DNA of 64,000 nucleotides, taken from assembly GCA_027559495.1 (NCBI GenBank), contig JAMXSV010000023.1, forward strand, positions 1,302,001 through 1,366,000, in the 5' to 3' direction. Below are positions 23,380-33,262 of this stretch, piece by piece; position 1 is the first letter of the stretch; each line of letters opens with the position of its first letter. The stretch comes from Aurifilum marmelostoma. Its lineage: Eukaryota; Ascomycota; Sordariomycetes; Diaporthales; Cryphonectriaceae. A program made the position numbers and the translations under genes. The notes under the pieces were generated by a model. The model saw only the letters and a list, made by a program, of their open reading frames with translations, had not been told where the DNA came from and did not search any database.

Positions 23380-23767
23380 ATGGCCTACTTCTTCTTCTAC
23401 ACCTCCCTCCTGGTCCTCCCCCCTCCTCGTCGTCACCCTGCTCTACCTTACCCGCGGCCGCTGGGCGCACCTCGTCCCGGGCATCCCGGGCTCCGACTAC
23501 CTCTACTCACGCCTCCCGGCCTCGTTCGCCGGAGACATCGAGGCTGGTCTCTCCTCAGCCGACTTCGACCTGTCCGCCAATGTCGCCGGCGGGGACGCCC
23601 GCGCGGGACTCGACGACGACGCCAAGAGGGAGATTCTCAAGATCATGAAGAAGCGCCGCATGCGTTTCGACGAGGCCAGGCGCGTCTACATGGAGAACCG
23701 TTTCAAGGCAAACGGTATCGGACCCGACGGCAGGCCGAGGGATCCGAAGTTTGTCAGCTTTTCATAA
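23380..23767 (+). CDS. Small UPF0357/DUF2015-like membrane protein (apparent +1 frameshift)
   Basis: The convincing protein lies in two frames. From ATG 23380 the frame reads MAYFFFYTSLLVL, a natural membrane-anchor start, then turns to nonsense. From about 23425 the next frame gives LLVVTLLYLTRGRW and runs to the stop at 23767. Removing one C from the six-C run 23418-23423 joins them into about 128 residues with one N-terminal membrane segment. The C-terminal signature (GLDDDAKREILKIMKKRRM, FDEARRVYMENRFKANG, then GPDGRPRDPKFVSF) resembles the fungal UPF0357/DUF2015 family, which includes yeast YCL012C, of unknown function. The upstream ATG of the second frame (23276) gives an unlikely basic N-terminus. 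I infer a sequencing indel. A real frameshift is the alternative. Confidence 0.7.
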
Positions 23768-25853
23768 TGGGGCGAGGAGCATCAGTGTGATATTTTATCA
23801 TGGAAAGGGCTGAAGAGCTGGGGAAGGAAATGATTTTCGCTTCAGTGATGGTGGTCGGTCTTTTTGGGGAGGGGGTGGGCTGCCGGGGGGGGGGGTCCCC
23901 GATTTTGATATCCCTTTTCTTTGCTTCTGCCTCTTCTTGTTGTTCTTCTTTCTCTTTCTTTTGTTGCGATCCTCTTCTTCATGGCGATGGATTATTGCGA
24001 CGGCGTTTTGTGGAATGGAGCCGTTGCACTCGAAGTGCCCTACTCTACTAGTAGGAAGTAGACTTATTTATACTGAGGCAGGATATGCCGATTGCTATTC
24101 CTCCCCGAGTTAAGGTTTGGACAATATTGCCACAGGACACACGCCAGATTTCCTTTCTCCCTTTTTATTTCAAACTACTTCTCCTTCTGATGACAGACTA
24201 CAAGCTTATCTTGAAGTGCCAGCCAATACATCTTTGTTCAGAGCTTGTCTCTTGCACACATACATATCTCGAAACAGGTGGTGGCGCGTTGCATAATGTG
24301 AGGTTCTCTTTTCCAGAGCACCCTGAAATGTCTGATGGAGAAATCAACAAAGCTGAGCTACTGAAAGACATTGAGTAAAGTCGTCGGCTATTGTTGGAAA
24401 ATGCAGTCAAGCTGCATAGGACACTGCTGTGAGTAAGTACACATGCTAGGATGAGTGAGTGTGTGACTCCTTATCAGGACTGAGAAAGAATATATGGCAT
24501 GATATTCAAGCCCATAGCCATGAGAGACAAGCCACAGCAGAGCCCAAGGAGTAGCACAGGTTCACTAGTAACTGAGATATCATTCTTTCTTCCTCCTCCA
24601 GCAGAAATGAATCACTGCCTGCAAATGCTCATGCCGACACAAGTGCAGTATCACGACCCCCCTCCCCCCCAAAATGGCCCCGCTTGTCACAGACTCGCTT
24701 CTGTCTACATGACTGCCTCGACCCCGCCGTTCCCTCACCACCGGTGAGCACCTTGCTGGTGGGCACTCCACACTTCAGCTGCATAGCTCAGGCAGCTACT
24801 GTGCCCTTGTTAACTCTGCCACGGAAATATGCAGTGTCCTCTGGCGAGGTGCTCGTCGATGGCGCATCTGTTCACTTTTATTGGTTTAAATTTAATTTAT
24901 TTATTTATTTTTGGTCTTCTGTCTACATAGTTTCCTTTCTCTCTTCATTCGCACCTCTCCCTGTCCTTTTCCATCTCTTTTTTTTTTTTTTTTTTTTTCA
25001 TCCTGCTGGGCTGAAGGCATTGGGCGTGTAGGTGAAAAGCGCAAGATATCACGACATCTCATCCAGATTCTCTCTCCCTGCTAGCTAGACCTGGCAGCAG
25101 CGAGCGCAGTGATTGGTCAGCCCGCCAGGATCCCTGACGAGGACTCTGATAGGTGCAAAGCACATGGTCACGGCAACTAGGCTTGTAAAACAGAAAGATA
25201 CCAGAGTGACCACTAAGGTTAAGAGATAGGGCAGGCAAGATTTCCTCAATCATTTTATTACAACAGCATAATTATCGTCATAACACGCGTTAGTCGCGAT
25301 CTGTTCGCCTCCCCGCCTCCAACCATTATACAGAAGGAGGTCCGGGTGAGACAAGGGGTTGGGAAACCCAGTATTAAGATAGTCTAATATTTTGTTGTGG
25401 CGACGAGGCGGCACCATTATACATCGCCGACACAGACCGGTGAGTCGTGGCGATTAGTGCCCCCACCACCAGGTCGGCGAGGCCCATATAATGATCATCA
25501 TCATCTTCTCAGATCATTGTGCCTCCCATTTCCGCCCAATGTTCGTGCCATACTCGTTGCAAATGCATTCGTCCATCTCGCTGTGGTGCTGCTCCTGCTG
25601 CTGCCGGGCCGAGAGGGTCACCTTGAGACTCCCAAGGCCGTAAAAGGGGAGTGCAAATCCTTATGTACAATTATCCCAGGTCGTCGAGACGACTCGTGAA
25701 TATGAAGTGAATCCATCAGTCTGGTCGTAAGAGCCAGGAACTTTTGCATGGCGCCTAGCCTTCTCTGCTAGGGCTCCGGGCTCCTCGGCTGTTGTTTACT
25801 CGCAGCCCAGGTAGGAGGTCGTGCCAGGAGCGATTCCGACAAGAGGCAAGCCT
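23768..25853. other. Convergent intergenic region, UPF0357-like gene to ERG3
   Basis: About 2.1 kb without a supported gene. It contains a G-run at 23884-23895, a 21-T run at 24978-24998 and short low-complexity frames. The 3' flanks of both neighbours lie here. Confidence 0.6.
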
Positions 25854-26974
25854 CTACCTCGTCTTCTTGTTTTCGGCCTTTGGCTCGTAGGACCTGTCGT
25901 CCTCGCCCTCGACCACCTTGACGATCTTCTCCATCTCCCTGCTCTGCTTCTCCCACTGCGCCTTGGACATGTTCTCCTTCTTGTCGAACATGGAGCGGTC
26001 GGGCTTGCGGTAGCTGCCGCCCAGTCTGTCCCAGAGGGTGGTGTACTGGCCGTAGTTGTAGTTGAAGGCCAGATGGTGGATGCTGTGGCAGGCGGCACCG
26101 TTGATGATGGGGTTGTCGGAGACGAACTCGCCGTCATGGATCAGGATAGTCCAGATGTTGACGATGACGAACAGCAGGAGGTAGGCGGCCTTCTGCAGGG
26201 GGAAGATGAAGGGGAAGATGTGGTAGGGCAGGGACTGGGCAAAGCCGTCGAGGGGGTGGAAGGCGTGGGAGGCGAAGGGGGTCGGCATGATCCACTTGTG
26301 GTGCGGCTTGTGAAGACGCTTGTAGATGAGAGGGTGGTGCAGCCAGCGGTGGATCCAGTAGATGCAGAAGTCGGTGAACATGATGAAGAAGGGATACTGG
26401 ATCCAGTTGTAGGCCCGGAAGGGCGCGTCTTCGAACACATCATACAACTTGGAGTAGCCGCGGACCTCGACAAGCATCATGATCATCGTGCAGACGGACA
26501 TGCCTGGCAGGGAGGCCAAGGTCTGCTTGATCTCGAGGACGATCTGGTTGCGGAGGTATTTGGGGTGCTCCATAGTCTTCTTGTCGAAGACGAAGCAATA
26601 TGAGAGGGAGGCGAAGGCGAAGTAGAGGAGGAAGCCAAATATCCTACAGAGTAGAGGGAAAGAGTCATGTCAGTCGAGATCACCCTCCTGAGGGCAGTCG
26701 ACGCGGCTGTGACGTACCAGACAACCAGAAACAGCGATATGGCCTGGCGATAGATGTTATCGCGGGGCCATGCGCTCATGTAGGCGTATTTTGAAGGTTC
26801 CAAGGAGAAGTAGTCGGTAGAAGGCTTGTACACCCATGGCGAGAAGACCTGCTGTTCCATTGACTGGTTTGCGGGCGGGGTCTGGAAGTTGTAGGCGGCG
26901 GGACGCGCTGGGTATAGCTTTGCATAGAGATAGTCGATACCAAAAGTATCGAGCACCTCGAGGACGACATCCAT
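25854..26974 (-). CDS. ERG3: Sterol C-5 desaturase (Erg3)
   Basis: Two exons in transcript order, 26974-26718 and 26643-25854, separated by a 74-nt GTACGT intron, encode 348 residues. Erg3 introduces the C5-C6 double bond of the sterol B ring late in ergosterol synthesis, in the ER membrane, using a di-iron centre. The fatty acid hydroxylase/sterol desaturase histidine boxes are intact: HRWLHH (184-189), HKPHH (197-201) and HSIHH (272-276). Several membrane segments surround them (about 78-105, 130-147, 168-184, 238-255). The N-terminus with YLYAKLYP and the Lys/Glu-rich cytosolic C-terminus are typical of filamentous fungi. Loss of Erg3 function is known to alter azole response in fungi. Nothing here suggests a defect. 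Confidence 0.95.
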
Positions 26975-27567
26975 GGCGGGCGGCTAGAAGGGGGGCCAGA
27001 GGGAATGACAAACACAGTGACGATGGATAGAGTAGAGTGAGAAGAGAAGAGAGGTGGGCTGCAGGCTAGGCCCTGGACCCGTTTGACCAAGGAATGGCTC
27101 GGCAGTGGTGATACTGTCGTCGAAGGTGAGGGGAAATGAGGGTTGTAGTAGGAGGAAAGAAGGGTCGAGAGCAGAGGTTGCGAGGTGTGGGCTTCAGAAG
27201 GCGGATGTTGTCTTCTAGAAAAAAGATGTCGGAGGCGCGCCCCACCCAATTGGCCTCATAGCAGTATAGCAGGGATAGGTGCAATGTACAGGGAAATGAT
27301 CCACAGAGGCCCACCTTGCCACACGCAACAAGTCGACTTGATCGAGGTCAACTCGCGTGACGGACGGTGGACAGTTCCCGACCCGAGTGGAAACACCGAC
27401 GGCATATCGCGGGGGAAGAATTGGTGGTGGTCGGCACCGTGTACATACACTAGTATAAGAAAAAAAAAGAGACAGGGGGGGGCCTGCGGTCTCTGCTCCT
27501 TGGGCCCGTGAGGAGAATCGTGGTATGATGCGTAATTTCGCGAATTTTTTCTCTTTTCTTGCCCATT

Positions 27568-27568
<1 letters not shown>

Positions 27569-27598
<30 letters not shown>
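27569..27598. repeat. Poly-T tract (30 nt)
   Basis: An uninterrupted run of about 30 T residues in the gene-poor region upstream of ERG3, the longest mononucleotide tract noticed in the window. Its length is likely unreliable in assembly. Confidence 0.85.
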
Positions 27599-27600
<2 letters not shown>

Positions 27601-28923
27601 CCTTCTATTCCCCCCTGTGTCCTAGAATCGATAAGGCAGACGCCGCGGCCCAAGCTTCGGAACATGACAGGGGTATGCAGATTTTACCAGTTACTGGCAG
27701 CGCACCTCGAGTTCGTGTGATACTGGCCTTGGCCCAATTGGTGTACTGTGGTAGATATGCAGTTCTCTCTGCTTTACCTTGCACATCCCGAGTAGAGGTG
27801 CTTGATGATCCCATGAAGAAGACGACTCGTCGACGGGAAAGGGGCGGGGCAGACAATGACAGGGCAGGGCCGAGTAAAGATCCTTCTCCCCTGCAGACCT
27901 TGCTTGGCCTACTGCAGGAAGGGTCCCGGCTACTACCAAGTAAGGAATCCCTAGTGTGCTCTGACCACTACTACTGGACTACTGACTTTTTTGGTAGAAA
28001 CTAGAGGCTTGACTGACGGGAGCACTAGATCTATGTATGTACGATATACTAGAAGGTTTGACGGAGGGGTAACGACGGCCGTAACTATCGTTTCTCTCTT
28101 CATCTAGTGATGGGCTGCGCAGTAGTGAGGCGTGCGATGCTTTGTTTCGCCCTTCTTTTTTGTTGAATAATCATCACGCTGCGCAGGTGTTTCTCAACGA
28201 AAAATGCAAGTCAGATCTCATCCATAACCTGGCCCCTCCTCCCTAAATTGCACTGACCAGCGCATGGCACTACCCAGCTCCCAGCTCCCACCCCATCCCT
28301 GCCTTGCCAATCCACGCAAACCGTACGATCAACCTAAGAAACATGAATAGCCCGTCCTCCCTAATATACTTGCCGCCTTTCCCAAAGCGCAATCCTCTGC
28401 ATGTTGGTCGGCTGTCATGTCGTGCAACCACACCATGACAATTGTACGACAGGTGGAGCCCAGCCGCCTTCTGATTCGTCTCCTGGGTGGTGCTGTCGGC
28501 CGATTTGGAGGGTGTGGAGGGGGCACGCCAAGGGATCATGGGACAAGTCAAGGGTACCATCTGGAAAATACGTTGGGAAAAAAAATCCATTTCCCGTACG
28601 TTCCGCGCTGCAAGTTCTTCTGCAATAGAGACCATAACGTCCTAAGCAAGCAGAACGCCGTACCGGAAGCTGGACTACATGGGACCGGGGGGAGGAGTGA
28701 CTGGGTGTGCGATTGGGGAATTGGAGAACTTGGTAAAGTGGCCTGAGAATCTGACATTCGGATCCGTCCTGAGCCAGCGAGCTAAGGTACGGCCCATCGT
28801 CACCGCCTCTCCCGATCTGTACAGGATAGACCATGCAGGTGCAAGGGAAATAATGTCACAGTCCGGACTGTTCTACAAGTCCGTTGGTAGGGGCAGCCTA
28901 ACCTCTTTGTCGCCTCCCTCCAT

Positions 28924-28924
<1 letters not shown>

Positions 28925-28993
<69 letters not shown>
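28925..28993. repeat. Compound (TC)n(GT)n microsatellite
   Basis: About 12 TC units pass directly into about 22 GT units. It lies in intergenic DNA about 1 kb downstream of the UstYa-like gene, and is probably length-polymorphic. Confidence 0.9.
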
Positions 28994-28994
<1 letters not shown>

Positions 28995-29959
28995 AACGTG
29001 CTTGGCAGCTTGGATTGGCCTCTGGGGCTTAACTTTTAGCCTGTCAGTTGGGACGCAGTGGCTTAAATGAACCCTTTCCAGGAACCCATCAAATCAGAAT
29101 GCTGCCCTCGATCTGATAAAAAAAAATAATTGTGGTCCCGAGGCAAAGCCGCTAGGATCCGAGCTGCTGGGGCAGGTGCTACCACTCAGCCACTGTAGCA
29201 GAGAGTAGTGCGCAGTGCTACAGCACATCAGGGACTACTTGTAACTGACTGCTCTCAAGTCCTCCCCACCCCCCTTCTCATGCTCAGCCTGCATGACGAA
29301 CAAAGACGCGTCAGATTTACCAAACCAATTCATGGCTGAAGGCTAGGTCTAGAGAAGATATAGGGCACCTTAAGATTACCACAATGAAAACAACAAACTT
29401 TCATGCATATCATAACTGGGAAACTTTGGGACTGCTCCGACATCGCTGCCGAGCTCACTCAGGGGCAAGCATGAGCGCGAGGTTCAGCAGCCCCACCGTT
29501 CCAAGCCGGAGTCGAAGTGTTCCGGGGTTGCACAGGCTTCCATGACGACACTGCCAGATGCTGTCGTCGTCGCCGAGATGTGCCTTCCAGAGCGCGGAAA
29601 GCTATCGATCCCTATAAGAGGAATCTCCTTTTCTCGATGGGCAACTTGTGGTCCACAATTGATCAGTCACTACTATTTGCACAGCCGTCTCTTTCTCGCT
29701 GCCGTCCTTCGTTGTCCAACGATATTCTTCGACAGGCCATGGTCTAGATTCGATATTCTGACCTATAAGTATCGTTTCCGGAGAAACATACATCAGACCC
29801 ACCATCATGTACGGCAATGCTCTGGGGAGAACAATCCAAGGCCAGCAGTAAGTAAGTCACAGATTGAACATTAATCTATTTGTGGTCCGAAAAAGAACGA
29901 GACGCATGACCTCGCCGCACAGCGCTATGGTGTTATCAAAACAACGTGGGCCGCCACTC

Positions 29960-31028
29960 TCACACATCGTGAGTCCACGAAACCGTATGGTCGATAGCCC
30001 ACTGGTGGATGGTGTCAAAGTTTCTGCACGTGTGTAGCGTGCTGAAGTCGGGCCAGAAGTCGTCCTTCTCGAACCCGTACTCGGGATACTCCCTGAAGGT
30101 GAAGATGCCAATGTCGGCTGTGCACATGAGGTTGATCCGGATCGCCTCCAGACAGTGGTCTTGTTGTATTCGGGTTAGTGGGATGTGTGTTATTTTGGAG
30201 GTATGTGTGTTGGGCACTTACCGACGTGACCCTTCAGACCTTCCTCCTCCTCCTGGATATCGCTATAGATGTTGATATAGTAGTCCTTGTAGATGTACTG
30301 CCGGAGGAGGTTCAGGCAGTGCAGCTGGTGGAACACCTCGACCGCGGCGCGGTAGCCGACCTCGCCCGTCGCCGGGTCCTTGACCTTCAACGAGTTCTTC
30401 GGGAGGCCGAGCCTGTCCAGCTCTTCTTCGGAGATCATCTGGTCGCCCACTGCACAGCACCCGCCCAGTCAGCGCTTGTTTGTATTTCTTCGTCTGCACA
30501 GGCCGCGCTGTGTGGCTCGGCGAGAGATGGGGGGACAATGACGTACTGTCGTTGGCAATGGAGTCCCATGCCTCATCCACCTTGGGTCCAAAACCGACAA
30601 AGGGTCCCTCCACCAGTGGTGTGAGGTTGTATCGTACCGACTCATACTTGACGATGGGCGCCACCGGTGCTGCACTTGTTATCAGCCATGGACTTCTTTC
30701 TCGTTCGCTACCACAGGGACAGAGAGAGAACAATCAGGTCCGACTTACAGTATGATGCGTATTGCTGTGTCACTGCCAGGTCTGATATCCTCGCCGTCCT
30801 CTGGCAAAAGGAGATGGTGAAGAGTATAAGTGATGTCGACAGCAGTATCGTGTGTGCGAGCCAGGGCCAGTTCTTGAAAAAGAAGTCGAGCGTCCTCGTC
30901 CTGACATCTCGCTCAAACTGTTCGTCTTCAAACCTCACCCGCAGCGGCTCCTTCTCGCAGAAGGTGTCTGAGCTGCTCCGGCTCTGCTCCTCGTCGGCGG
31001 CGAGGGGACGGTAGGCTTTCCTAGGCAT
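29960..31028 (-). CDS. UstYa-like protein (DUF3328 family)
   Basis: Four exons in transcript order are 31028-30749, 30669-30547, 30449-30222 and 30159-29960. They encode 276 residues, with consistent phases and canonical donors. Layout: an acidic cytosolic N-terminus, one membrane segment at about residues 55-75, then a lumenal domain with YNLTPLVEGPFVGFG. Both family-defining HxxHC motifs are present, HQLHC (175-179) and HVDHC (209-213), the second assembled across the last intron. DUF3328 proteins include UstYa/UstYb, which act in oxidative macrocyclisation of dikaritin ribosomal peptides (ustiloxin, asperipin, phomopsin types), and homologues in other toxin clusters. Many fungal copies have no known role. 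The nearest gene on its 5' side, 2.2 kb away and divergent, is a repeat-containing secreted precursor. No methyltransferase, tyrosinase, P450 or transporter was recognised nearby, so pathway membership is inference. Confidence 0.9.
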
Positions 31029-33262
31029 AATGAACGGCGGCAGTATGGTATTAAAACGGAGGGTAAGTATTGCAGTCACAGACTGTGTGATGAATGGAAA
31101 AGAAACACGCCAGGTGCGATGAACAGAATTAAAGTGAGCTAGATGGGAAGAATAGAGAGAGAGAGAGACAAGTTGCCGAGCCCAGAGATGGTAGACAAGA
31201 GCCAGCGCACGCGGGGTGAGTCTTTGGCACCTGGGACTGTAGTCCGTGGATGTAGTTTGCCTGTTGGTCGTCTCAAAGCCAGATCAACTGAGCCAAGCCT
31301 TTCTGATCCGAGTGATTCCCAGAAGATCGTGCAGCAGCAGGAAGAAGAACAGAGCTTGAGGCAAGTGTGATCCACGGTTTACTAGGAACCAGCCCTTACG
31401 AAATAGACAAAAGGGAGAGGGAGAGAGGCGATAGAGGATGCAGAGGAGAGAGAGAAAGGCAGGGTAAAAAGCAAACATTTGCTCAAACGTTTGAGACGAG
31501 CTGCTCTTTGGCACGAGACGTCTAATCATGGTAGCAGAGCGACTCTTGAGACATCTCTCAGGGCTAGGGTGTGTTTGAAGAGGCGCGGTGGGGGGGGGGA
31601 TTCAGGAGTTGCTCACTGTGAAGCGTGTCGCTTGGCTTCGACGGCGTTTCGAAATGCAGCAGGCAGTCCGCAACGGATTGTGCGCTCCTCTCTGATAGGC
31701 TTTGATGGACGACGCAATTATGGCCCGTCATATTATGCCTGTACTGAGATATACTTCATTGGTGTCTCAGTTGACATTCAGCCTCTATAGACTTCATGAG
31801 GGCATTGCTGTTCCATCTCCAGGTCTTGGCAAGTTGTAGTTATCGCCCACGGTATTACGACTTTGGGTATAGAGAGCACGAGCGAGCCACTGTGTTTCAT
31901 CTCGGCGAACCAGGCCTAGCGCTCGGCTTAAACGCTTCACAGGGGGCCAGGCAGCCAGGGTACCGGTGAGGTGCACTGCAAAGCACTGTAGAATATTTGC
32001 AGGGGTCCGGTTGCCCCAATCTTCTAGTAGTCCACCACTTGTCTCATAACACAGGCACTGCAACGCCAAGTCATGTCGGGTTTCAACAACCCTTGAGCCT
32101 CATCGTGAACCCATAGAGAACCCATCGACATCCACAGCCATGTGTAAACCCAACCCTGCAGCTCTGTGTTCGTTAAGGATTGGCAGTTTCTGATCTACGC
32201 GATGCGAGGTCATTGTCAATCCAAAGTCGATCTCGTTATGCTTAATGATAGGCTCGTTGATCTGCCAGAGGGTGAGAGACAGCACCTGGATCTGCCCGCT
32301 CCTCGCCCACTCTAGATCTTGACAGCTGTGATGTCTACCCCAGCTGTACCGGCTGAGGCGTTATCGTCTGGCCTTCTCTGAACTTAAAATATGCTCAGAA
32401 ATGCGCAGCTGACCGGAAATACTCAAGTCAGGACCCGCCTGCAGAGCTTGTTCAGAGTATGCTCGGGAATAGTGCGCCTGGGGCAAGTCTCTTTTTCCCC
32501 CTTCACCCTCGACTAAGCGAGGTCCATGGCCTATTCTCACCAGCCTTGCGAGGACAGGTAGTCCCTGGCTCTCTTCGAGACCATCCCAAAACCCTCGTGG
32601 CACACCTGGTCCCTCTCGTCCCGCCTCTCTCAAGCTCAGTCTCAGCCTGGTCCCATCACGACCAAATCATTCCAACCACGAGCATTGTGTTCCTGAGCCC
32701 GCAGGCCGGTGGATGAACCAGATGCTCGCTGGGATCAATCATGAGACCAACTCTCAGACGGAACCCACTCGTGAGAGCAAGGCCTGGTCTGCCATCTGTC
32801 GGCCAGAATTATACTCAAGTCACAATACGGTTCCACACTATTGGTCTCGTCGTCGTCTCGTCTCGCATGGCGATGGCTAGTCGTGTAGCTATTCACAGTC
32901 CTGCAAACCTTTCTCTCCCCCTCACCCCGGCGATGTCGTCTTCACCAGGGCAACCATCGCATGAACGTCTCGTACAAGCCAAGGAGCCAAGTATTGTATA
33001 AGAAGGACGAAAATGCTCTCATCTTCCAAACATGCTCACGCCACATTTCATCCCTAATCAGCTGAGCACTTTTCTCTTTCTCTCTCTCTCTCTTGCCTTC
33101 GTCTGGGTTGTTCCTTTCGTCTCCACCTAATTCACTCGATCACTCTTCAGCTGGCCGGCCAGCGAATTTTTCTGCTTACCTATCACAACTGATCGCTCCT
33201 TTTCTACTTCTCCATATATATTTTCCTATATATATATATATATATCAACACCACCAGACAAG
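31029..33262. promoter_or_regulatory. Divergent intergenic region between the UstYa-like gene and the repeat-precursor gene
   Basis: 2.2 kb between two divergent starts, with no gene seen. The part nearest the precursor has a CT tract (about 33070-33094), then a TA tract (33227-33245) ending in CAACACCACC just before the start codon. CT-rich stretches followed by CA-type initiation sites are common in strongly expressed filamentous-fungal genes. Actual promoter activity and any co-regulation are not shown by sequence. Confidence 0.4.
33227..33245. repeat. (TA)n tract just upstream of the repeat-precursor start
   Basis: An alternating TA run ending 17 nt before ATG 33263. It may sit in the 5' leader or act as a TATA-like core promoter element. 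The sequence alone does not decide. Confidence 0.7.

Larger units (their letters stand above)
26975..29959. other. Gene-poor intergenic region upstream of ERG3
   Basis: About 3 kb with no supported gene. The ERG3 promoter and leader occupy the left end. A 30-T run (27569-27598) and a compound TC/GT microsatellite (28925-28993) are the main structures. A stretch near 29140-29217 looks faintly like a tRNA on the minus strand but fails on inspection. Confidence 0.6.

Noticed and set aside
29140..29217. tRNA-like sequence on the minus strand (A-box-like GTGGCTGAGTGGTAGCACC)
   Set aside because: No matching acceptor stem and no proper T-loop (GGTTCRANNCC) could be found; at best a decayed copy.
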